NCBI GenBank assembly: GCA_039921525.1
Contig: JBDSBP010000380.1
Coordinates: forward strand, 1 to 11,738
Reading direction: 5' to 3'
DNA from: JADCRZ01 sp039921525
GTDB taxonomy: Bacteria > Bacteroidota > Bacteroidia > Chitinophagales > Chitinophagaceae
DNA length: 11,738 nt
Part shown: in pieces, positions 1 through 7,204 of the stretch
Layout of the letters: each line of letters begins with the position of its first letter
How positions within the stretch are numbered: the stretch's first letter is position 1
Translations under genes and position numbers: made by a program
Notes under the pieces: generated by a model
What the model was told of the DNA's origin: nothing
Database searches by the model: none
What the model saw: the letters and a program-made list of their open reading frames with translations, nothing else

Positions 1-28
1 GGCAAGCCCTGCCCCTACAAACGCCCCT
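1..28. repeat. GC-rich C-rich intergenic element (weak)
   Basis: This is a C-rich stretch in otherwise AT-leaning DNA. It holds CTGCCCC (9-15) followed by AACGCC (20-25). The same two words in the same order recur at 1627-1633 and 1640-1645, on the far side of the lipoprotein gene. It could be a fragment of a dispersed intergenic repeat cut by the window edge. The match is short and could be chance. Confidence 0.2.
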
Positions 29-44
29 CTTTTCGGTCGGAAGA

Positions 45-1553
45 TTATCTTATCGTTTGATTCTTTAACAAAAGAAAGAAAGGTTTCCAGGTGAAGTCAT
101 CTTTTGAAGTTTCATGTGGCAGAAATAAACTACCAATAACAATATCATCATCGCCATCATTTTCCATATCTTCCGCATCCATGGTAATCCAATGACCTTC
201 GTTGAATTCCCGGATGGTAAAATGTTCAAATTTTAGGTGGCCCTGGTTTTCAAGGTACAAGAATGATTCCTGTGGTTGGTTTTTTCTATCCGGGAAAAAG
301 GAAATGGCGGCTATATCCATATCATCATCCATGTCAAAATCGCGTGCTACTGCTTTATAAGCTCCATGTAGGAGAAAAAAGTAGAGCTGCTTAAAACTGA
401 AGTCGCCGTTATTTATAAAAATATAAATGCCATGATAGTTTTTTAATGATTGGGAGGAATAATCGGCATTATCTCCGCAGGTATAAATGATGTCTTTATA
501 TCCATCACCATTCATATCGCGCAGCTCAAAATAACTTGATCCGTAAACAGGTGGAAATTCCAATAACTTTTTGGTTTCAAATATGCCATTGCCTTTATTA
601 AGAAACAGGCAGATGCCTTCCTGCGCTTGCGCGAATAAGGTTACAATGTCTGGTAATCCGTCATGGTTACAGTCATCCACATACGCTTTTATAGCGCCTG
701 GTAACGACTGTAATATTTTTTGTTTGTACGTGCCATTGCCTTTATTCTGCATCCAGTAAAAAGCACCTTCTGTATTGCCAAAGCCGCAGACAATATAATC
801 CATCTTGCCATCCATGTTTAGATCGGCCATCAAACTCTGAACGGGTCTTCGAAGCGTATCAAATTTCTTTAAGATGCTGCTGAATTTTCCGGCTTTGGTA
901 AGATGAAACAGGTCCACTCTTCCTGTTCTAAGATCGTTTGGGTCCATGATTCCTATGTCCGTTAATATCCCTTCTCTTGATCCTGGTTTCCGTATTTCAT
1001 TTTCGAAACATATGTCTGTCAACACGCAATGGACAAGCTCTTTACTGATCAGTTTTAATTGGTGATCGTATATGTATAACGATGAGTCGGATCTGTTAGC
1101 TGCATAAAGCCATCTATTGCCGGGGTCTATTTTAATAAAGGTATTAGCGGGGGCGCCACTTATGGGTAATGGTTGTTTCGCTTCAAACCGGCTTGTAAAA
1201 TTTTTTACCTCGGGTCTTGCCTGTGGTTCAGCATGAAGGGGAGCTTCTGCGAGATAGTAAGCAACCACCTGCTTCCAGTCTTTATCGGCTATCGATGCCT
1301 GGTGTTTTTCAAACCTGTAATCGCTGTTTTCAAAAGGGTTATTACCAAGATGAGAGACTCCCATGAGTTTACCCATTGCGGGTAATACATTGTTCTTCCA
1401 GGTATACTGGGTTAATAAAGAAGGTTCGGGAAAAAGGTGACAGGAAGAACAATATTTCCTGGCTATTTTTTCTCCATCATTATTTGTTTTACAACCTGGA
1501 ATTATAGCTATTGCACCTAAGAATAAAAATAATTTAGTGTAAGATATGACCAT
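45..1553 (-). CDS. Lipoprotein with CxxCH haem motif and FG-GAP/VCBS repeats
   Basis: Probable exported, lipid-anchored monohaem cytochrome fused to a beta-propeller-like FG-GAP/VCBS domain; substrate unknown. I chose the ATG at 1551-1553 (502 aa). The longer reading begins at a TTG ten codons upstream, and the ATG puts a hydrophobic run directly before the lipobox IIPGC (Cys21). A haem-binding CSSCH lies at residues 35-39, with LPAMG (Met60) as a possible distal ligand. Five or so FG-GAP units follow, each with an Asp-rich calcium-type loop, for example DLNMDGKMD, DCNHDGLPD and DMNGDGYKD. The stop is TAA. It lies downstream of the helicase gene on the same strand but 400 nt away, so it is probably transcribed on its own. 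The haem-plus-propeller architecture is common in Bacteroidota and Planctomycetes; electron transfer or sugar oxidation is only a guess. Confidence 0.85.
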   Translation of the reverse strand: MVISYTKLFLFLGAIAIIPGCKTNNDGEKIARKYCSSCHLFPEPSLLTQYTWKNNVLPAMGKLMGVSHLGNNPFENSDYRFEKHQASIADKDWKQVVAYYLAEAPLHAEPQARPEVKNFTSRFEAKQPLPISGAPANTFIKIDPGNRWLYAANRSDSSLYIYDHQLKLISKELVHCVLTDICFENEIRKPGSREGILTDIGIMDPNDLRTGRVDLFHLTKAGKFSSILKKFDTLRRPVQSLMADLNMDGKMDYIVCGFGNTEGAFYWMQNKGNGTYKQKILQSLPGAIKAYVDDCNHDGLPDIVTLFAQAQEGICLFLNKGNGIFETKKLLEFPPVYGSSYFELRDMNGDGYKDIIYTCGDNADYSSQSLKNYHGIYIFINNGDFSFKQLYFFLLHGAYKAVARDFDMDDDMDIAAISFFPDRKNQPQESFLYLENQGHLKFEHFTIREFNEGHWITMDAEDMENDGDDDIVIGSLFLPHETSKDDFTWKPFFLLLKNQTIR

Positions 1554-1953
1554 GAGGTTGATAAAATTCCTGCCCTGATGCAATGTAACATTTATAGTTT
1601 GTCATTCGGTATTTAGGAATTAGGACCTGCCCCCGTCCCAACGCCATAATGATATTACCACTGTCCTGTCATTTCAGCCAAAGCGCCATAGGTACTCCAA
1701 ATAAATGCGTTTTACGGGGCTTTGAGCTGAAATCTACAGGATGGAGGCAACCCGCATTGTGGAGATTTCAGCTGAAGCGCGTAAGTGTATACTATGCTAG
1801 AACCTTCCGGGCTTCTCTGAAACGACAAACAACAGGTAAGTTACCAAGTGCAACGCTCCAAATTAAGAAAATTTGCATTTCTCAGAAGACTTCAAAAAGC
1901 GTGTGATATCGAAATGGCCAATTGGATGGAGATATTAAATAAACTCCAACCCT
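1554..1953. other. 400-nt intergenic region between two minus-strand genes
   Basis: No gene is supported here. The middle (1664-1780) is filled by a repeat in inverted and direct copies, described separately. The part from 1784 to 1953 shows nothing beyond a weak AT-rich inverted repeat (CAAATT/AATTTG). I found no Bacteroidota-type promoter match (TAnnTTTG) upstream of the lipoprotein start. An open frame on the plus strand at 1649-1906 runs across the repeat and has no family resemblance. Confidence 0.6.
1664..1780. repeat. Intergenic repeat in inverted and direct copies
   Basis: Three related segments share an ATTTCAGC core. Copy 1 (1671-1687, ATTTCAGCCAAAGCGCC) faces copy 2 (1716-1733, GGGGCTTTGAGCTGAAAT) as an imperfect inverted repeat. 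The similarity extends outward to TCCTGT (1664-1669) and ACAGGA (1736-1741). Copy 3 (1765-1780, ATTTCAGCTGAAGCGC) is direct with respect to copy 1. A second inverted pair is interleaved: CTCCAAATAAATGCG (1695-1709) against CGCATTGTGGAG (1753-1764). The RNA could fold into a large imperfect hairpin. Part of the element recurs at 11692-11711, so it looks like a dispersed non-coding repeat. It could be a MITE- or REP-like element or a transcription end structure; I cannot name the family. Confidence 0.7.
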
Positions 1954-4572
1954 TCACCACTTCATTTTAAACCGCATCACCACTTCACCTGTCTCCTGAT
2001 CGATATTTATCTTTTGATCTTCCGGTGCCATCGTTTTCCCGGTAGCCATCTGGTAAAGGCCAGAAAGAAAATTCATTCCATGTTGCATCACCTGTTCCAT
2101 CTGCAGCATTTGCGATGGCACAGCGGTTTCGGCTTCATTGTTTATTAAAATTACGGGCACTTCTTCCGGTTCTTCTTCTGTAATAATAGTGGTAATATCT
2201 TCTTCAATTATCTGCTGAGGTATTTCTTCTGTCAATGAATCTTCCATTGGTTGCGGAACCAGCATTTCGCTCATGGCCAATTCCAGTTCCTCCAGGAACT
2301 GTGCCCGACCGCTTGCAGAAAAATCCACTACATCAAGCCGGTTATTTTCACTAAGCACGCCATCAAAAAGATTCTGCTTCAAGCCAAGACCTTCTGCTAT
2401 TTTCCCTTCAATAGAATTTCGGCTGATAAAACTTATAACCGTAAGTTTTTTACTACGTTGCCCGAGGCGATCTATGCGGCCGAGCCGTTGGTTCTTCTTT
2501 GCAGGGTTCCAGGGTAGTTCAAAATTAATGATCGTATCAGCTACCTGCAAATTAAGGCCAACACCGCCAGCTTCGCTGCTTAAGAATATTTTACAGTCCG
2601 GGTCCGTTTCAAATTTCTTAACCAGTTTGCCCCTGTTTCTTACCTGAACTTTACCCGAAAGCATCGCAAAGCCAATACCTAATTCATGCAGCATCTTGCC
2701 GATTAGCTGCAGCATAACTACCCATTCGGAAAAAATGATAATCTTACCCGGATTATTTTGGAGATCCATTTTTTCAACCAATATCTCTTTTAGTTCAACA
2801 AGTTTGGGGGAGATATGTGTTTCTTTATCTACCAGGAAGGTACTGTCGCAGACCATGCGCATATTAAGCAGCGTTAGCATCAGTTTCTGCTGATCGTACG
2901 GAGTGATAAATTTCTTTCTTAAAATGCTTGCAATCGTTTTAGCAAAACCGGCGTGTAAGCTTTGTTGTTCTTCATGAAGGTTTATGGGAACATTAATTTG
3001 TGTAATAGTAGGCAGTTCCTTAATAACAGTTTTTTTCTCCCTGCGCAGCAAGATAGGTTTTAACCGTTCATATAAATTCTGCAGGTTATAATAACCCGTT
3101 ATTTTATTACGATTTTTTTCATCGAAAAAGCAATGTTGGTAGCTGAACTCCCAAAGTGGAGCAAGAAACTTCTGGTCTACAAACTGCACGATCGAATAGA
3201 GATCGCTTATGCGGTTTTCAATAGGGGTGCCGGTAATTACCAATGCATGCTTTTTGTTTAATTGTTTAATATTGTGAGCAGTAATGGTGGTAAAATTTTT
3301 TATCTTTTGGGCCTCATCTAAAATAATAAAATCAGGCTCCATTTTATTGATGGCATGCAGGTCGCGTAGAACGGTTTCATAATTTATGATCAGGAAGTAT
3401 GCCTGGCTTTTGCGATATATTGTATTTCGCTCTTTCGGTAAGCCATCTACAATTACAGCTTCCTCATAAGAGAATTTTTCAATCTCTTTTTTCCATTGTT
3501 CCTTTAACGATGCCGGGCAAACGATAAGTGTTCGTCTAAAACCGAATATCTTTTTCTTCATCACTGCCGCGCCAATTGCTTGTATGGTTTTTCCAAGTCC
3601 CATTTCATCCGCTATAATACAACCTTGTTTAAATGTAGCGAAGTTTACTCCCTGTTGCTGATAAGGAAATAGCGGCACTTTTAAAAGGTTAAAATCAAGA
3701 ACCGCAGTTTGCTTCTGTTGCTTCAGCGTTTCATTATCCCATGCCTGTTTTACTTTTTCTTCTACTTCGGCCCTTATTACTATCTCGGGTATAACGGCTG
3801 CAGCTTGAATGAATTGCAGAAAATCTTTTCCCTGCTCTGTGGGTATATATTTTTTATCACCAAAATATTTTTTAATAAGTCTTTCAGCTCGTGCGGGTAT
3901 GTTATGAGGATAAAACCAGGTGATGTTGTAATCATTTAACGGATCGGTATATATTTCAACATATGGAAAAGTTTTAGATAATTTGTTATATAGTTTATTA
4001 TCATTTTTAAGCCTGTCGAAAGCATACATAATATGTTTGCTGGTACCCAGTTTATTTGTTTGCCAATCGGGGTTATTGATGTATCCTGTTTCATTGGTAA
4101 AATCTCTTAGTAATACAAAATACCTGGTTCCTTTTTCATTTATCAATTCATGTTCCCCAAAAATGTTATTGGCAAATTTAATTTTATACAGTGTTTTCGC
4201 CGCTTTCTCTTTCCGTTCTGCCAGCACCCGTTTTATCATACCTTGCCGTGTGTAAGCTTTACCTTCGGCAGTAATTCCGGGTAGTTTCATTTCCTCTTGC
4301 GCCTGCAGCAATGCTGCGATTGCGGCAGCGTTCCAGGCAGAGGGTTTATTGTCAATTAAACAGATTACGTCACCATCAACCAACTTAAAAGAAATTTCTT
4401 GTGAGTCTTCTTCCTCTTCAGTTTGCACCAACACATCAATGCCGTTTTTCGACCGGCTTAGTACCTGGCAAAAGCCTTCACCATAAATGGATTTCGCTTC
4501 TAAAAGAACGTTGGCAGCAGCTCCATTGTGGTTAACAAGGTTGTCTATTTTATTATTTATCTCTGTAATCAT
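1954..4572 (-). CDS. SNF2-family DEAD/DEAH-box helicase/translocase
   Basis: ATP-driven DNA translocase of the SNF2/Rad54/HepA superfamily-2 group, 872 aa, presumably cytoplasmic and remodelling protein-DNA complexes or RNA polymerase. All helicase motifs are visible: the Q-like LFPYQQQG (301-308), motif I DEMGLGKT (322-329), Ia VCPASLKEQW (351-360), motif II DEAQ (419-422), III ITGTP (446-450), IV IIFSEW (612-617), V SSEAGGVGLNLQ (665-676) and VI QRLGRIDRLGQ (695-705). Residues 1-290 form an N-terminal region I do not recognise. After about residue 775 comes an acidic linker rich in Glu, then a Met-rich helical tail (821-847). The start is ATG at 4570-4572 with no clear Shine-Dalgarno; the stop is TGA. 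It is divergent from the glycosidase-like gene. No methylase or nuclease partner adjoins it, so a defence role is not supported; housekeeping chromatin or transcription recycling is more likely. Confidence 0.95.
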   Translation of the reverse strand: MITEINNKIDNLVNHNGAAANVLLEAKSIYGEGFCQVLSRSKNGIDVLVQTEEEEDSQEISFKLVDGDVICLIDNKPSAWNAAAIAALLQAQEEMKLPGITAEGKAYTRQGMIKRVLAERKEKAAKTLYKIKFANNIFGEHELINEKGTRYFVLLRDFTNETGYINNPDWQTNKLGTSKHIMYAFDRLKNDNKLYNKLSKTFPYVEIYTDPLNDYNITWFYPHNIPARAERLIKKYFGDKKYIPTEQGKDFLQFIQAAAVIPEIVIRAEVEEKVKQAWDNETLKQQKQTAVLDFNLLKVPLFPYQQQGVNFATFKQGCIIADEMGLGKTIQAIGAAVMKKKIFGFRRTLIVCPASLKEQWKKEIEKFSYEEAVIVDGLPKERNTIYRKSQAYFLIINYETVLRDLHAINKMEPDFIILDEAQKIKNFTTITAHNIKQLNKKHALVITGTPIENRISDLYSIVQFVDQKFLAPLWEFSYQHCFFDEKNRNKITGYYNLQNLYERLKPILLRREKKTVIKELPTITQINVPINLHEEQQSLHAGFAKTIASILRKKFITPYDQQKLMLTLLNMRMVCDSTFLVDKETHISPKLVELKEILVEKMDLQNNPGKIIIFSEWVVMLQLIGKMLHELGIGFAMLSGKVQVRNRGKLVKKFETDPDCKIFLSSEAGGVGLNLQVADTIINFELPWNPAKKNQRLGRIDRLGQRSKKLTVISFISRNSIEGKIAEGLGLKQNLFDGVLSENNRLDVVDFSASGRAQFLEELELAMSEMLVPQPMEDSLTEEIPQQIIEEDITTIITEEEPEEVPVILINNEAETAVPSQMLQMEQVMQHGMNFLSGLYQMATGKTMAPEDQKINIDQETGEVVMRFKMKW

Positions 4573-4584
4573 ATCGCTTTATAT

Positions 4585-4608
4585 AAATTACTGTTTCTCC
4601 GGTAATTT
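4585..4608. promoter_or_regulatory. Inverted repeat 13 nt upstream of helicase start
   Basis: A perfect 7-bp inverted repeat, AAATTAC (4585-4591) and GTAATTT (4602-4608), is separated by 10 nt and sits in the helicase leader. Its place would suit an operator or a leader hairpin. AT-rich palindromes arise easily by chance, so this is weak. No TAnnTTTG promoter box is evident on the minus strand nearby. Confidence 0.3.
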
Positions 4609-4761
4609 TTATAAAGTAACGTAGAGATATGTAATAAACGGTGTAAATTATAGAGGCAACAAAAATTTCTTTTTTTTGTGAGGAAAAAATGTGCGAAAAT
4701 AATTTCGATTGAGTAATTATAAAAGGCTATTAAAAAAGACCTCGTACATTTAAAAAAATTA

Positions 4762-4775
4762 CTGGCTTAAGCCGG
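4762..4775. promoter_or_regulatory. Palindrome upstream of glycosidase-like gene
   Basis: GGCTTAAGCC (4764-4773) is a perfect 10-bp palindrome, extended to 14 bases with one T:G pair. It is the most GC-rich spot in the 248-nt divergent spacer and lies about 45 nt before the ATG at 4821. TACATTTA at 4745-4752, just upstream, resembles the Bacteroidota -7 box TAnnTTTG in all but the last base, but no TTG sits at the expected -33 distance. A regulator-binding site is possible but unproven. Confidence 0.3.
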
Positions 4776-4820
4776 CCTTTAGATTACCCATTTTTCAACT
4801 TCCTTAAACGCAGATAAATT

Positions 4821-7139
4821 ATGGATCAAACAGAATTGTCGAAGCTGGGCGACAGCCGCCGGAATTTTTTAAAACAATCTGCACTTACAGCTACGGCCCT
4901 GGCGGCTGGAGATATTATTTCCCTGGCTTCTTCCACAACCCCGGCATCTGTAAAAGGCCAGGCAGCAAAGGCACCCTGGTATAACACAGTTACCCGCTGG
5001 GGACAAATTAATATAACGGAAAAAGATCCTGCACAATATGATATACCCTGGTGGCGCAAATTCTGGAAGCAAACACAAACGGAAGGAGTGATTGTTAATG
5101 CCGGGGGCATCGTGGCTTATTATCCCACTGCTATTCCTCTTCATCGCAGAGCGGAATTCCTGCAGGGCCGTGATCTGTTTGGCGAAATAAGTCGTGCGGC
5201 CCATGACGACGGACTCGCCGTCTTCGCCCGTATGGATTCGAACAGAGCTCATGAAGATTTTTACCAGGCCCATCCCGATTGGTTTGCATTGGATGGTAAC
5301 AACAAACCCTATAAGGCAGCCGACCTTTACATTGCCTGCATAAATAGCCCATATTACCAGGAGCATATACCGGCCGTACTCACCGAGATCGCGAAACTAT
5401 ATCACCCGGAAGGCTTTACCGACAACAGTTGGAGTGGTTTGGGACGCGAAGCGATTTGTTATTGTGAAAACTGTAAAAAGAGCTTTCATGATAAAACCGG
5501 GAAGCCTATTCCGCTGGCAAAAAACTGGGATGACAAAGTTTATAAACAATGGATACGCTGGAACTATGACCGCCGCCTTGAAATATGGGACCTTAACAAC
5601 CGCACCACCAAAGCTGCCGGTGGCGCCAACTGTATCTGGTCGGGCATGAATAGCGGATCTATAAGCGGGCAGAGCAGAAGTTTCCGCGATTATAAAGAGA
5701 TCGGGAAAAGGGCGGATATTATCATGCTGGACGATCAGTCACGCTCCGACGCCACAGGCTTTCAGCACAATGGTGAAATCGGTAAAATGGTGCACGGCCT
5801 GTTGGGATGGGAGAAGCTCGCGCCGGAAAGCATGGCTCAGTATCAGCACCAGCGACCCTGGTTCAGGTTATCAAGCAAACCCCAGGCAGAAGCAAGGATG
5901 TGGATGATCAATGGCATTGCCGGTGGAATACAACCCTGGTGGCATATGGTGGCTGCCTATCATGAAGATAGGCGCATGTATCACTCTCCCGGTGCCGTTT
6001 TTTTATGGCATAAAGCCAACGAATCTTATCTGTTGAACAGGAAGCCTGTGGCCAATGTAGGAGTGGTATGGTCGCAACAGAATGTGGATTTTTATGGAAG
6101 AGATAAACCGGAAGAACTGGTGGATCTGCCCTGGCGTGGTATTACGCAGGCACTTGTCAGGGCAAGGATACCTTACCTGCCGGTGCATGCAGATCATATT
6201 GAACGCGACGCCGCACAGTTCTCTGTATTGATATTACCCAACCTGGCGGTAATGACCGATGCACAGGTAAATGCCATAAAAAGTTTTGTTGATAAAGGAG
6301 GCAGCTTAATTGCTACCGGGGATACCAGTTTATTCGATGATTGGGGTGATGCCCGTGCCGATTTCGCGCTGGCTGATCTTTTTGGTGCACACCTGGCAGG
6401 CACGAGGACCGTGAAACCGGTAATGGAAAGGATGGCCGGCGAGGCCTATCATACGTACCTGCGACTCACTCCCGAAATCCGGGCGCAGTTGAATGGCCCC
6501 CATATTTCCTCTGAGCCCACGGTAACGGGTAAACGCCATGTAATATTGAAAGGTTTTGAAGAAACGGATATCCTGCCGTATGGCGGTTTACTGGAACCTC
6601 TTCGTGTAGATACCAGGGTAGAAGTGCTGATGACTTTTATTCCGCAGTTTCCTACCTATCCGCCAGAAAAAGCCTACATGCGTGAACCTAAAACCGATAT
6701 CCCGGGGTTGATAATTAATACCACTTCAAAAGGAAGCAGGGTTGTTTTTATGCCAGCTGATATCGACCGGCAGTTCGGGCGGTTTAATACTCCCGATCAT
6801 GGCAATCTTTTGGCAAACATGGTGCGCTGGACCACCAAAAATGAATTGCCCATTTCAGTGGAAGGAGCAGGATTAATAGACTGCCACTTATATGAGCAAC
6901 AAGGAAGGTTGATCCTGCATATTGTAAACCTTACAAGCGCATCTACCTGGCGGCAACCCATGGATGAATTTATTTCCATCGGGCCGCTAAAGGTAAGCGT
7001 GAAGTTACCAGCAGCTGTAAGCGGTAAAAATCTTCTTTCGCTGGTTGGCAAAGATAAAATCTTATCAAGTGTCGCGAATGGGTTTGCACGGTTTGAAATT
7101 AAATCGATACTTGATCATGAAGTGATAGTGATAGCGTGA
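4821..7139 (+). CDS. Tat-exported glycoside hydrolase-like protein (GHL6 barrel + GH42-like middle domain)
   Basis: Probable periplasmic or secreted carbohydrate-active protein, 772 aa; substrate unknown. A Tat signal is plain: SRRNFLKQ (12-19) followed by an Ala-rich hydrophobic stretch to about residue 38. Residues 52-400 read as a TIM-barrel of the hypothetical glycosyl hydrolase 6 type. Landmarks are VFARMDSNRAHEDFY (134-148), HPDWFALDG (151-159), GFTDNSWSG (198-206) and a cysteine cluster CYCENC (213-218) like the zinc site of GH42 enzymes. Residues of about 405-525 resemble the GH42 trimerisation (glutaminase-like) domain, with VLILPNLAVMTDAQ and FVDKGGSLIATGD. The C-terminal third is beta-rich. 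The ATG is chosen because it gives a complete Tat signal; the stop is TGA. Family membership is from recalled sequence patterns, and catalytic activity of GHL6 proteins is not well established. Confidence 0.85.
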   Translation: MDQTELSKLGDSRRNFLKQSALTATALAAGDIISLASSTTPASVKGQAAKAPWYNTVTRWGQINITEKDPAQYDIPWWRKFWKQTQTEGVIVNAGGIVAYYPTAIPLHRRAEFLQGRDLFGEISRAAHDDGLAVFARMDSNRAHEDFYQAHPDWFALDGNNKPYKAADLYIACINSPYYQEHIPAVLTEIAKLYHPEGFTDNSWSGLGREAICYCENCKKSFHDKTGKPIPLAKNWDDKVYKQWIRWNYDRRLEIWDLNNRTTKAAGGANCIWSGMNSGSISGQSRSFRDYKEIGKRADIIMLDDQSRSDATGFQHNGEIGKMVHGLLGWEKLAPESMAQYQHQRPWFRLSSKPQAEARMWMINGIAGGIQPWWHMVAAYHEDRRMYHSPGAVFLWHKANESYLLNRKPVANVGVVWSQQNVDFYGRDKPEELVDLPWRGITQALVRARIPYLPVHADHIERDAAQFSVLILPNLAVMTDAQVNAIKSFVDKGGSLIATGDTSLFDDWGDARADFALADLFGAHLAGTRTVKPVMERMAGEAYHTYLRLTPEIRAQLNGPHISSEPTVTGKRHVILKGFEETDILPYGGLLEPLRVDTRVEVLMTFIPQFPTYPPEKAYMREPKTDIPGLIINTTSKGSRVVFMPADIDRQFGRFNTPDHGNLLANMVRWTTKNELPISVEGAGLIDCHLYEQQGRLILHIVNLTSASTWRQPMDEFISIGPLKVSVKLPAAVSGKNLLSLVGKDKILSSVANGFARFEIKSILDHEVIVIA

Positions 7140-7204
7140 ATTAAACCTGATAAAAGAATATTAATACTATTGTTGGCGTAGCAAATGGAAATACATAAAA
7201 GACC

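Noticed and set aside
1664..1780. CRISPR array
   Set aside because: The copies differ in sequence and orientation, and spacing is irregular.
1649..1906. Plus-strand 85-codon ORF
   Set aside because: It runs through the inverted repeat, has no recognisable domain, and its composition follows the repeat sequence.
4869..5366. 165-codon minus-strand ORF opposite the glycosidase-like gene
   Set aside because: It is antisense to a gene with clear Tat and barrel motifs and shows no domain of its own.
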